Source: JBCBTJ01 sp039818665 | Lineage (GTDB): Bacteria > Pseudomonadota > Alphaproteobacteria > Caulobacterales > Hyphomonadaceae | Direction: 5' to 3' | Assembly (NCBI GenBank): GCA_039818665.1 | Contig: JBCBTJ010000012.1 | Span: 1-63,270 of the forward strand | DNA: 63,270 bases | Shown: positions 51,939 to 60,557 of the stretch, one piece after another | Position numbering within the stretch: the stretch's first letter is position 1 | Layout: each line of letters opens with the position of its first letter | Made by a program: the position numbers and the translations under genes | The notes under the pieces: model-generated | Told to the model about the DNA's origin: nothing | Databases searched by the model: none | What the model saw: only the letters and a program-made list of their open reading frames with translations

Positions 51939-52634
51939 TTAGGGCTTCTGGCAGAACTGACCGGCCCGGCGGTAAGGCCGGCTGCACTCCCAGGAGTCGC
52001 CGGCGTTGGTGAGGTGCGCATTGTCTGGAACCTTCACTTTCTCACACGCCCCGCCGGAGGCGCGGTAGCCGCGTTCGCAACGCCAGCCGCGGCCAGACAT
52101 GTCGTCGGCGAGATACGCGTTTTCGGGCAGCACGATCAGCTCGCAGCCGTTGTCGCGCTTGCGGTAGCCCCGCTCGCACTCCCAGGTGGCGTCGTAGAGA
52201 TCGTCTCCCAGAAATGCGTTTGCGGGAACGATAACCGGATCGCACCGGCCTCTGCGTTCGACGAAGCCGCGCAGACACCGCCAGCGCGTGCCGTCTTCAT
52301 CAAGATATCCGTTCTCCGGAATCTCGACCTTTACGCAGCTGTTCAAGCGCGCCGCATAGCCATGTACGCAGTCCCACCCTTTGCCCCGGCGCATGCCGGT
52401 GAGATAGGCGTTTTCCGGAACGTTGACTTCCACGCACGCGTCGCCGTCGCGGCGAAACCCGTGGTCGCAAACCCAAGTGGACGCGCCGGCGGGGACCACG
52501 GCGTTGGCGGGCATTTCCATACGCGCCGACTGCGCGGCGGAGGACGACGCGACAATAAACGGCAGCGCCAAGACCGCGCCGATCGCGCGAAGCCCCAGCC
52601 GAATTCCCTTCGATCGAGAAGACCCTTTGGTCAT
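51939..52634 (-). CDS. exported cysteine-pair repeat protein
   Basis: A 231-residue protein with a signal peptide (IGAVLALPFIVASSSAA) and six tandem repeats of 31-33 residues starting near residue 39. Each repeat follows the pattern VPENAYL, a loop, WxCxRGY, five or six residues, C. The twelve paired cysteines point to disulfide bonds outside the cytoplasm. I know no function for it. It is encoded between an esterase and an AT-rich gap, with no operon partner. Confidence 0.75.
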   Translation of the reverse strand: MTKGSSRSKGIRLGLRAIGAVLALPFIVASSSAAQSARMEMPANAVVPAGASTWVCDHGFRRDGDACVEVNVPENAYLTGMRRGKGWDCVHGYAARLNSCVKVEIPENGYLDEDGTRWRCLRGFVERRGRCDPVIVPANAFLGDDLYDATWECERGYRKRDNGCELIVLPENAYLADDMSGRGWRCERGYRASGGACEKVKVPDNAHLTNAGDSWECSRPYRRAGQFCQKP

Positions 52635-52850
52635 TGCTCGCCGCCTCGCCTCAAATTCAACTCGTGGGCAGAATATTCAAATAACAAACTGAGACAACAC
52701 TCGAAGGGTTGTATCTTTATTCGACAGATCGCCTAATTCACGAATTGTTTGAATGGGCGCGGCCTTATTATTTTGACGGCTCTTAAGTGATAATTGCACC
52801 AATAGAGGATTTTTTACTTGATCCAACAGCTTTGTTGCAAAAACAACGAT
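52635..52850. other. AT-rich intergenic stretch
   Basis: These 216 bases are clearly richer in A and T than the rest of the window (runs such as TTTATTCGACAG, TTATTATTTTGACGG, GATTTTTTAC). No coding frame, tRNA or strong terminator is visible; a short GTTG-TTTTTG-CAAC hairpin lies near the diheme gene stop. It presumably holds the promoter of the cysteine-repeat gene and could be a remnant of transferred DNA. Confidence 0.45.
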
Positions 52851-53960
52851 TCAGTCACGGCCCGCCCGCAAGGCTTGCGGAGTATTCACTTCGTTTTCAA
52901 CGTTGTGAGCCATGCCGTCGATCCAAGCCCGCACCAATTCCAAGCCGTCTTCATCGATAATGCTGCGCCCGAGCTCCGGCATGGCGATTCCAGCCTCGGC
53001 CGATGCCATGCGATACACGAAGATCGAAGCGTCCGCATCGCCGGGCGCGATGACATAGATGCCGTCGCCTGAGCCGCGCCCCGCCGCGGTCGGGTGCTTC
53101 AACACGCCGAGCCGCACGGGCCGCGTTTCTGCTGCGTCCAACCAAAGCCCGGTGTTCGACGCCGACCCATCGGCTTTGTGGCAGTGCGCGCAATTGATCT
53201 CGAGATAGGCCCGCGTCCGCGCCTCCAAGGGCAGGCTCTGGTCGCCGACCGGCGCGTCGGCCGGAACGATATCGGGCGCGCCGTCAAGCAGCCCCCGCGC
53301 CGTCCAATCTGCGATCTGGTTCACGCCATAGGGCCCGGCATGATTCAAATGCCGCGCTTTAGGTCCGATCGGGACCAAATCCTCGCCCGCCTGGTGACAG
53401 GTCTTGCACTGATTGCGATTGGGAATGGCATAATCGATCGTCAGCGTATCGCCCGCCGGGTCGATCACGTCGATGGATTGCGCGCCGCCCGCCGGCGCGT
53501 ACGCCGCCTCCGTACCCTCCGCATTCCAAACATATGGGTAAGCCGCCCAGCCATCGGCTTTGCGGATCAGCAGCCGGGTTTCGACCTTGTACTGCCCCGC
53601 CTCCGGCGCGCGGAGGTCGGGGGCGAAGGCGAAGGTCTTGGCGAGCACCGTCCCGACCGGGAACTCGAACACGTCTGATCCGCTGTAAGCGGCCGCCTCG
53701 CCCTCCGGCACATAGACGAAGCGGTGCTTTAGGGCATGGTCGGTGAAGAGCGGATTGATCAGATCATAGGCCGCCACGCCCTCGGCCGGTTCGGTCGCTG
53801 CGGCATCTTTGAACAAGCCGTAGTCCGATAGGTTCGGCGCGGCGCGATCGGCGAGGATCAGGTCGAGGCGCGGCCCGGTCGGCGCTTCCTCCGCCGGCCC
53901 GCCGCACGCCGCCAGCGCGACCGCAAGCAGGATGGCGAGCCGTCCCTTAAGCGCCGTCAT
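52851..53960 (-). CDS. diheme c-type lipoprotein, HNE_0200/SO2930-like family (TIGR03806)
   Basis: A 369-residue lipoprotein (lipobox LAAC, Cys19) with two c-type heme sites, CKTCH at 185-189 and CAHCH at 257-261. The layout matches the HNE_0200 family (TIGR03806), named from Hyphomonas neptunium, whose function is unknown. It lies in the envelope and may move electrons. The ATG at 53960 overlaps the stop of the beta-helix gene by 14 bases, the family's usual partner. Confidence 0.85.
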   Translation of the reverse strand: MTALKGRLAILLAVALAACGGPAEEAPTGPRLDLILADRAAPNLSDYGLFKDAAATEPAEGVAAYDLINPLFTDHALKHRFVYVPEGEAAAYSGSDVFEFPVGTVLAKTFAFAPDLRAPEAGQYKVETRLLIRKADGWAAYPYVWNAEGTEAAYAPAGGAQSIDVIDPAGDTLTIDYAIPNRNQCKTCHQAGEDLVPIGPKARHLNHAGPYGVNQIADWTARGLLDGAPDIVPADAPVGDQSLPLEARTRAYLEINCAHCHKADGSASNTGLWLDAAETRPVRLGVLKHPTAAGRGSGDGIYVIAPGDADASIFVYRMASAEAGIAMPELGRSIIDEDGLELVRAWIDGMAHNVENEVNTPQALRAGRD

Positions 53961-55203
53961 GCGCCAGCGTGATCGGGTCCGGTTCGGCCTTCGCCTCAGC
54001 GTCGGGCCGCGTCGGGCTCGGCGCGAGCGCGGCCGGGTCCAGCGGATACGCGCCGAAGCCGAGATTGATGAAGCCCACATCCTCAGCTTCCATCACCGCA
54101 AGGTTCACATCCACCGCCTCGCCTTCGCCCCAACGGTCGACCCCGTCCCAGATCACCGGCGGCAGCGCGCCGCCCATAAGGGCGGACAGGTCGCCAAGCA
54201 CGCCCTGCGGCTCATAGCCATTGTTCTCATAGGCGTTCGCCCGCAGCACCACATTGCGCGGCAACGGATTGTAATTCTCGTCGGCGAAGGGGTCTTGATA
54301 GGCCGTCACCAGCACGCCCGCGGTGCGATTGTTCCGTATCTGGTTCTCGAACACATGGACGTTCTCATTCGCCATGATGATCACGCCCGTCCCCGACGGC
54401 ACGTTCGCCACGATGTTCCCGGGCGGCGCGAAATTGCGCGTATTGTTGTCGACGATCTCATTGTTGAAGATCCGCGTCGAATGTCCCCCGACCATCGGCA
54501 GGTCCGGCAGGTCGAACACCAGCATGCCGCCCGCATTGTGGCGCATCGTATTGCCGTAGACGTCCGCCCCGATCGAGTTTTCGATCTCCACGCCGGCGAC
54601 ATTGTATTCGGCCAGACTGTCGCGAACGATGATGTTGCGCGATTGGCCGACATAGATCCCGGCGTCCGACGCGCCGCGCACCGTCACCCGCTCGACCAGC
54701 ACATCCGTCGACTCCACCGGATAGACGCCATAGGCGCCGTTCCCTTCATCCGGTCCGCCGGTCCATTCCACGGTGAGGTCGCGATACACGATCCGGTCCG
54801 CGCCTTTGGATTTGATCCCGTCGCCCTTGGTGTCCTGCAGGGTGAAGCCGGCGAGCGTCACATCGTCGGATGTGACGAGCAGGCCCTCCCCCGCCCCGGT
54901 CTGCCCGGCGAAGCTGAGCACCGTCTTGTCCTGGCCGGCGCCGAGCAATGTCACCCCGTCCACATCCAGCGACAGGCCGGTGGTCAGCTCGAACGCGCCT
55001 TCCGGCAGATTGATCGTCTGCCCTTCCGGCGCTTCGATCAGCGCCGTCAGCAGCGCGGTCTGAAAATCACCCTCGGCCCCGACCGTGATTTCCGCGATCG
55101 GCGGCGCGACCGCGGTGTCGCTCGCCGGCGCGTCGCTCTCGGACCCGCCGCACGCCGCCAAAACCAGCGCCGACGCGCCGACGATCCAACCCATGCGGAT
55201 CAT
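53947..55203 (-). CDS. parallel beta-helix lipoprotein (TIGR03805-like)
   Basis: A 418-residue lipoprotein (lipobox LAAC, Cys18) with a right-handed beta-helix: successive turns such as NIIVRDSLAEYNVAGVEIEN, ADVYGNTMRHNAGGMLVF and HVFENQIRNNRTAGVLVTA. Such folds bind or cut polysaccharides, but no catalytic residues are identified. GGGGAGGA precedes the ATG. Members of this family occur in two-gene units with the diheme family encoded just downstream, so they likely work together. Confidence 0.87.
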   Translation of the reverse strand: MIRMGWIVGASALVLAACGGSESDAPASDTAVAPPIAEITVGAEGDFQTALLTALIEAPEGQTINLPEGAFELTTGLSLDVDGVTLLGAGQDKTVLSFAGQTGAGEGLLVTSDDVTLAGFTLQDTKGDGIKSKGADRIVYRDLTVEWTGGPDEGNGAYGVYPVESTDVLVERVTVRGASDAGIYVGQSRNIIVRDSLAEYNVAGVEIENSIGADVYGNTMRHNAGGMLVFDLPDLPMVGGHSTRIFNNEIVDNNTRNFAPPGNIVANVPSGTGVIIMANENVHVFENQIRNNRTAGVLVTAYQDPFADENYNPLPRNVVLRANAYENNGYEPQGVLGDLSALMGGALPPVIWDGVDRWGEGEAVDVNLAVMEAEDVGFINLGFGAYPLDPAALAPSPTRPDAEAKAEPDPITLAHDGA

Positions 55204-55322
55204 GCCTGTCCTCCCCGTTTTATGACCCCAGTGTCACGCTTTTCGCCAGCGCGGGCAAGGCGCCTGGCAGGTCTCGCGCGCGAACCGAACCTTGCCGCGC
55301 GGGACCCAATACGACGCTCCGC

Positions 55323-56204
55323 TCAGGGCGGGGTCCGCCGGCAATGGTCGGCCATGAAGTCGACGAAGGCGCGGACTTTGCCGGAGACGTGGCGGCGCTC
55401 GAGGTAGACGGCGTAGAGGCCGAGATCGAAGTCCGGCGCGCCCGGCAGGATCTCGACCAAGTCGCCGGAGGCGAGCTCGCCCGCCACAACGAAGCGCGGC
55501 GACATCAATACGCCGGCGCCGCGTTTGGCGAGCAAGCGCGCGGACGAGGCGCTGTTGACCCGGAAGCGCCCGTCGACCCTGACCTCGCCGCCGGCGAGCG
55601 GCCAGAGATCGCCGGTGCGGAAATTCGTGTCGATGACGCAGTCATGCCGGCTCAAATCGCGGGAGTGTTCGGGCGGCGGGTTGCGGCGGAAATAGTCGGG
55701 GCTGCCGCATAGGATTATCTCCACATCGGCGAGGCGGCGGGCGATAAGCGACGAGCTTTCGAGCGCGCCGACGCGCAGGCCCACATCAACGCCTTCCTCC
55801 ACCAAGTCGACAAAGCGGTCGCTTAGCCGGATGTCGATCGAGATCTCAGGGTATTGGTCGGCGAACAGGCTGATCGCATTGATCAGATAGGTCTCGGAGA
55901 AGGTGATCGGCGCGGAGACGATCAGCTTCCCGGCCGGCGCGTCCCGTTCATCGCGGGCGAGGGCCTGCAAATCGTCGAAGTCTTCGATCAGCTGCTGGAA
56001 GCGCTGGCTGAACACGCGCCCCTGCTCGGTGAGCGAAACTTTCCGTGTGGTGCGATGCAGCAGTTTGACGGTCAGCTCGTCTTCAAGCGCTCGGACGTAT
56101 TTGCTCACGAGCTGCGGCGTCGATCCGAGCTTCGCCGCCGCGGAGGTGAAGCCGCCAGTCTCGACCACGGCGTTGAAGGCGCGAATGCAATCCAGCTTGT
56201 CCAT
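55323..56204 (-). CDS. LysR family transcriptional regulator
   Basis: A 293-residue LysR regulator of the CrgA-like type: MDKLDCIRAFNAVVETGGF, STPQLVSKYVRALEDEL, and LLHRTTRKVSLTEQG form the winged helix, followed by the effector domain. It is divergent from the SnoaL-like gene across a 105-base gap, the usual arrangement for control of the adjacent gene, which is my inference. Confidence 0.92.
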   Translation of the reverse strand: MDKLDCIRAFNAVVETGGFTSAAAKLGSTPQLVSKYVRALEDELTVKLLHRTTRKVSLTEQGRVFSQRFQQLIEDFDDLQALARDERDAPAGKLIVSAPITFSETYLINAISLFADQYPEISIDIRLSDRFVDLVEEGVDVGLRVGALESSSLIARRLADVEIILCGSPDYFRRNPPPEHSRDLSRHDCVIDTNFRTGDLWPLAGGEVRVDGRFRVNSASSARLLAKRGAGVLMSPRFVVAGELASGDLVEILPGAPDFDLGLYAVYLERRHVSGKVRAFVDFMADHCRRTPP

Positions 56205-56309
56205 GATTATCCACGTTGCGGAGAAACACTTGCTCGAAAACGCCCGTTTATCGCCAACATGTCGATGGTCATGTGCAGTGCGTCAACATCAAACCAAGGA
56301 GGTACCGAG

Positions 56310-56681
56310 ATGTTTGGACAGAAAGACCGCACGAACCAGCTGGCTGAACTCGACCGCGAGCTGAACGCGATGATCTTGAACGGCGAGGCCCTCGCCGCGT
56401 TTGAGAAATTCTACGCCGACGATGTCGTGATGCAGGAAAACGACGCCGAGCCGACAGTCGGCAAGGACGCGAACCGCATCCGCGAGCAGGAATTCTTCGA
56501 CGCCGTCACCGACTTCCGCGGCGCGGAGGTCCTCAGCGAGGCCATTGGCGGGAACACGACCTTCTCCCATTGGCGCTACGACTACACCCACCGCGACTGG
56601 GGCGTGCGGGACTATCACCAAGTCGCCGTGCGGACCTGGAAAGACGGCAAAGTGATCCGCGAAGTCTTTTATTACGGCTAG
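56310..56681 (+). CDS. SnoaL-like/NTF2-fold protein
   Basis: A 123-residue protein with an NTF2-like fold: NGEALAAFEKFYADDVVMQEND, GKDANRIREQEFF and QVAVRTWKDGKVIREVFYY. Family members include isomerases, cyclases and dehydratases acting on small hydrophobic compounds. AAGGAGG lies seven bases before the ATG, an ideal ribosome site, so strong expression is likely when the LysR regulator permits it. A terminator follows. Confidence 0.83.
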   Translation: MFGQKDRTNQLAELDRELNAMILNGEALAAFEKFYADDVVMQENDAEPTVGKDANRIREQEFFDAVTDFRGAEVLSEAIGGNTTFSHWRYDYTHRDWGVRDYHQVAVRTWKDGKVIREVFYYG

Positions 56682-56700
56682 CGGGGGCATTCACCGACAC

Positions 56701-56741
56701 ACCGGCGGGGCGACGCGTCCGTCCCGCCGGTTTCTCTTCCC
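56701..56741 (+). terminator. rho-independent terminator after the SnoaL-like gene
   Basis: ACCGGCGGG (56701-56709) and CCCGCCGGT (56723-56731) form a perfect 9-bp stem with a 13-base loop, followed by TTCTCTTCC. It separates the SnoaL-like gene from the TIR operon, so the operon needs its own promoter within 56742-56869. Confidence 0.75.
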
Positions 56742-56869
56742 GACCGGCGATCACGCCGGCCGCCTGAGGTCCAAAAAACAATGGACGCCCGCAGTCGCGC
56801 TCGACACTATCTCAAAACGCGTATCAGCCGTCCGCCGGATTTGTCGAAGCGGGCGGCGCGGGAGGGGAC

Positions 56870-58531
56870 GTGGCGTCGGTCTTCATTAGTTATTCCACTC
56901 GGAATGCGACAGAGGCCCACGCGGTGCGCGACGGGCTTCGAAAAGCCGGCGTCGAGTATTGGATGGCGCCCGACTGTATCGCGCCGGGCGAGGACTATTC
57001 AGAAGCGCTCTCCGCCGCGATCCGCAATTGCGACCGCGTGGTGGTGCTCGTCTCCCGAGCGTCCAACGCGTCGCGCTATGTGCGCAGGGAGATCGAACGC
57101 GCGGTCTCACACAATAAGCCGATCATCCCGGTCTTGCTCGAAGACTTCGAGCTTCAGGGCGGGCTCGAATTCCTCATCTCCAGCGCGCAGTTTTTAGATG
57201 GAACGCCGACGGATCCGGCGGCCTGGGTCGATACCGTCGTGACAGCCGCGCAGTCCGGCGCCGGAGAACCGCTCAAGCCAGACCGAGCGCGCCGGGGCTT
57301 CTTCACTGTGGACGCGTCGATGTTGGCGCTCAGCGCGGCGGGCGCCGCGATGTTCGTCGCGCTCCTCGTCTCCCTCGTGTCGGGCGCCGCCGGCGGAAGC
57401 GCCGATCCGCTTGGGGATGCAACTGGCTTTTCCGCGTCTCCGGTTTGGATCGCCGCCGGGTTCGCCGTGCTGGCGATGGTGACCCTCGCCGGCCGCCGGC
57501 TCCAAAGCCGGCGCGGGCGGCGATGGGTGATCCGCGTCGGCGATGTTCTCGCGCTGACGGCTCTTGTCATCGGACTTGTGCTGTTCGGCGCTGTCTTTCT
57601 CATGACGCCGCTGGTGGCCGTCCTGCTCGTCGGACTGTTGTACCTGCCGCTGCGCAACTTGCTTGTTCGCAGATGGGGCGTTCTCGCGCTGAGCCTGCTC
57701 CTCGCGCTCGGCTCGGCGATCTGGTTCCTAGAGGGCCAGCTGTATCGGCGCATATTGGACGGCGGTCAGACCGTCGCCGTCGTCCCGAAGTGCGAGGAAA
57801 TCGGCTGCGCCGAGGACGGCAGGGCGCTCTATGTCACGCTGATCACCGAACTCAATCGGCTCCTAAGGGGCGACGGTCCCACGATCCTGCCAACCGATCG
57901 GTCCTCATCATACACTGGCTACTTCGAGAACGCGTCGGACTTCGTCCACCGGCCCGTTCGCGCCCACCGGATGAACCTTCTGTCGAATTGGCGCGACTTC
58001 GACAGTCTCGCATTCGTGTCTCTCGAACCGGCGTTTTGCGGCGAACCGAAACTCCACTTCACGATTGAAGCGGCGCCCGTGCGCCGGAGCGCGCCGGTCT
58101 GGTCCAGCTGGCGGCTTGGACGCTCGACAAGCCTGGCGGGCGCCAACGAGGTTCGAGGATTCCTGCCGCTTGACGACGACGCCTCGGCGGCCCTGCTGCT
58201 CGCCGGCCTCATCCTCCAGCACGTCATGGATATTGGAACCAGCGATCCGGATTTGCTGAAGCAGTATTTGCGAACGGCGCGAGACTACGCCGCGCGCCCG
58301 CAGCTGCAAGATCTGCCGCCTGACATGCAACAACAGCTCGCCTCGCAGACGTTTGAGACGGCGGACCCGGATGCGATCCTGGCGCTGTTCCAAGCCGTGG
58401 TCGCCGCCTTCAACACCCACGCGACCCAAGAACAGGACCAAAGCCTCTGCGAGACGGACGCGACCAACGCCGTCGCGCAGTTCGTCCTGCGAAACAGCAG
58501 CGCCGAAAGCTGGAGGCGCGAGAATGACTGA
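56870..58531 (+). CDS. TIR-domain membrane protein with C-terminal domain
   Basis: A 553-residue protein. Residues 1-125 form a TIR domain: SVFISYSTRNATEAHAVRDG, EYWMAPDCIAPGEDYSEAL, VVVLVSRASNASRYVRREIE, KPIIPVLLED. Glu74 in RREIER aligns with the catalytic glutamate of TIR NADases. Four or five membrane helices follow (about 150-172, 191-208, 225-262, 268-288). The C-terminal 260 residues start with TVAVVPKCEEIGCAED, vaguely like TolB-type domains, and contain a Cys pair suggesting an extracytoplasmic site. Translation starts at GTG after GGAGGGGAC. It overlaps the next gene by eight bases and heads a four-gene operon. Confidence 0.85.
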   Translation: MASVFISYSTRNATEAHAVRDGLRKAGVEYWMAPDCIAPGEDYSEALSAAIRNCDRVVVLVSRASNASRYVRREIERAVSHNKPIIPVLLEDFELQGGLEFLISSAQFLDGTPTDPAAWVDTVVTAAQSGAGEPLKPDRARRGFFTVDASMLALSAAGAAMFVALLVSLVSGAAGGSADPLGDATGFSASPVWIAAGFAVLAMVTLAGRRLQSRRGRRWVIRVGDVLALTALVIGLVLFGAVFLMTPLVAVLLVGLLYLPLRNLLVRRWGVLALSLLLALGSAIWFLEGQLYRRILDGGQTVAVVPKCEEIGCAEDGRALYVTLITELNRLLRGDGPTILPTDRSSSYTGYFENASDFVHRPVRAHRMNLLSNWRDFDSLAFVSLEPAFCGEPKLHFTIEAAPVRRSAPVWSSWRLGRSTSLAGANEVRGFLPLDDDASAALLLAGLILQHVMDIGTSDPDLLKQYLRTARDYAARPQLQDLPPDMQQQLASQTFETADPDAILALFQAVVAAFNTHATQEQDQSLCETDATNAVAQFVLRNSSAESWRREND

Positions 58532-60557
58532 GGTTCTCGTCAGGCGCGCCGGGCTTGTGAGCCTCATGGTCGCCGCGCTCCTAGTGGCGCTGGTGTCCGC
58601 GCGCCCCATCGCCCGCGAAATCGGCGCGCCCGCGGAGTTCCGCTACATGCCGCAAGACGCTTCGGTCATCGTCTTCGTCCCGGACCCCGCGACGCTTTTG
58701 GCGCGGGCCCATGTCCAGCTGTGCGCCTTTCTCGAGGATGCGCGGGCCGGGTGTTACTTCCGCCCGGCCGAGCAGCCGGAGGACGGGCTGATCTCCGAAG
58801 TGCTCATCGATGAGTTCGGACTGGACGCCGACGAAGACAGTCTCGCGATCTTGGGACTGCTGGGCGACATCGACGCCATCGGAATCGATCCCGCCAAGCC
58901 CATGCTCTTCGCCATGCGTGGGCCGCCCTCGGCGTCGGACTTCACCCTCATCGCCTCGCTCGCGGCGCGCGAGGCGGCGTGCGAGCAACTCAACGAGTTC
59001 CTGCAAGACGAGTTCGACTTCGACTTCGAAGACGCGTCGCTCGCCCCGTGCGAGGTCGGCGAGACCGCCGATTGGAACGCCGTCGATCCCTACGCGATCG
59101 AGGACAAGATCATCCACTTCAAGCGGCTAGCGGACGGCCGCGTCGCCTTCTACACTGATGCGGCGGCGTTCGGGCACGTGCTGCAAAGCCCGCCGCGCGC
59201 GGCCGGCTTGTTCGCGCAAGACCAGTTCTCAGCGGCCTTCGCCTCGCTTGTCGCCGAGGGCGAAACGAGCCTGTGGGCCTACGCCCGCCACCCCGGCCTC
59301 TCCGTCGGCGCGCCGGCGATTTTCGCGCTGAGTTTCGATCCGGCGCCGGACGACGTCGCGCTTGAGCCCGGCGACCTCGAGACGGCGCAGGCGGCTTTCC
59401 GCAACGCAATCGGCGAGGCCTCTTTCCCCGCGCCCGACTTCCTTGAAGGCGGCGGCGGCGCGCGCCTGTCGGCCTGGGTGGCCCCAAGCGCTTACTACTC
59501 GCATACGACCGATCAGTTTTTGAACGCGCCGGTCCAATCAGGGCTCGCGTTCAGCGATCTCGGCTATGGCGCCAACGCCACGGTCGCCGCGCGCGACGTG
59601 ATGCGATATGCGCGTTTCGCCGACTACGGGTTTTCCGACACGCTGTCCGAAGAGCTGTTCACCGGGCCGGACGCGGCCTTTCCGGCTTTGATGAAATACG
59701 GCGCGATCCTGGGCGCGGCCCAAGACCTGCGCACGATCGACGCCGTCAATATCGAGCTCGCAGGGTTCCAAGACCGCGTGCCCGATCTGGCGCTGCGGCT
59801 CGCCATGGACGAGACCGAAGCCGCTGCGCTGATCGAAACGATCCAGGAAGAAGAGCAAATCGCCCGCGACATCGCCGTGCTCGCCGGCGCGGTCCCGGAA
59901 CGCGACCTCTCTTTCTGGCGGCGTGATTGCGAGGATCCAGACCGTAGGGCCGCCCTTCGCAGCGCGATCGAAGACTTGGCGGCCGACGGCCTCTTGCAGG
60001 CCCGGGACACGCCGGGCGGCTTCGCCCATCTTTGGTGCGAGGACATCCGGCCGGCCTTTCAAGAGCCCGCCTATGTCGGCTGCATCGGCGGCGGCGACGC
60101 GTGCGAAGGCCGCCGGCGCTTCCGCTTCCTGCAGCCGCCGCTGAATGAAGACGACGTCCAGCATCGTTTCGCGCGCGCTTTCGAGCGGGGCGATGTGGAA
60201 GGCGACCTCGAGGAAACGCGCCGGGCGCTGGTCGAAGACGATCGTTTCCGGCTGGTCAGCGTATTCGACGATGACACCAGCCAGCTCTGGATCGCGTCGG
60301 ATCTCTCGCTCCTGGCGCGCAGTCTTGACCGCGAAGGACCGGAAATCTCCGTGCGCGACCGGTTCAGGGCCGTCTTGTCGCCGGACCGGCTGCACGTCTT
60401 GCTCGCCTCCCAGGAATACGACGACGCCGAGGCGGACGGCCTGCACACGCTCGCCGCGCTCTTCGACGAATTGTCGGTCTACGACACGATCACTTTGAGC
60501 GCGGCGCCGGCCGGGCGGCAATCGGGGACACGGTTCGATGTCGTCTTCTCCCGATAA
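58524..60557 (+). CDS. large membrane-anchored protein of unknown family
   Basis: A 677-residue protein with one N-terminal hydrophobic segment (LVSLMVAALLVALVSA) that acts as signal or anchor; the rest should lie outside the cytoplasm. It is strongly acidic (LIDEFGLDADEDS, LQDEFDFDFEDAS) and carries several cysteines. I recognise no catalytic motif. The early FRYMPQDASVIVFVPDPATLL segment recalls DUF3352-type proteins, but only weakly. GGAGG precedes the ATG at 58524. It overlaps the TIR gene by 8 and the ATPase gene by 20 bases. Confidence 0.8.
   Translation: MTEVLVRRAGLVSLMVAALLVALVSARPIAREIGAPAEFRYMPQDASVIVFVPDPATLLARAHVQLCAFLEDARAGCYFRPAEQPEDGLISEVLIDEFGLDADEDSLAILGLLGDIDAIGIDPAKPMLFAMRGPPSASDFTLIASLAAREAACEQLNEFLQDEFDFDFEDASLAPCEVGETADWNAVDPYAIEDKIIHFKRLADGRVAFYTDAAAFGHVLQSPPRAAGLFAQDQFSAAFASLVAEGETSLWAYARHPGLSVGAPAIFALSFDPAPDDVALEPGDLETAQAAFRNAIGEASFPAPDFLEGGGGARLSAWVAPSAYYSHTTDQFLNAPVQSGLAFSDLGYGANATVAARDVMRYARFADYGFSDTLSEELFTGPDAAFPALMKYGAILGAAQDLRTIDAVNIELAGFQDRVPDLALRLAMDETEAAALIETIQEEEQIARDIAVLAGAVPERDLSFWRRDCEDPDRRAALRSAIEDLAADGLLQARDTPGGFAHLWCEDIRPAFQEPAYVGCIGGGDACEGRRRFRFLQPPLNEDDVQHRFARAFERGDVEGDLEETRRALVEDDRFRLVSVFDDDTSQLWIASDLSLLARSLDREGPEISVRDRFRAVLSPDRLHVLLASQEYDDAEADGLHTLAALFDELSVYDTITLSAAPAGRQSGTRFDVVFSR

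Noticed and set aside
53932..55407. A 491-codon open frame on the plus strand opposite the beta-helix and diheme genes
   Set aside because: It is His/Arg-rich shadow sequence; both minus-strand genes carry lipoboxes, heme or beta-helix motifs and good ribosome sites.
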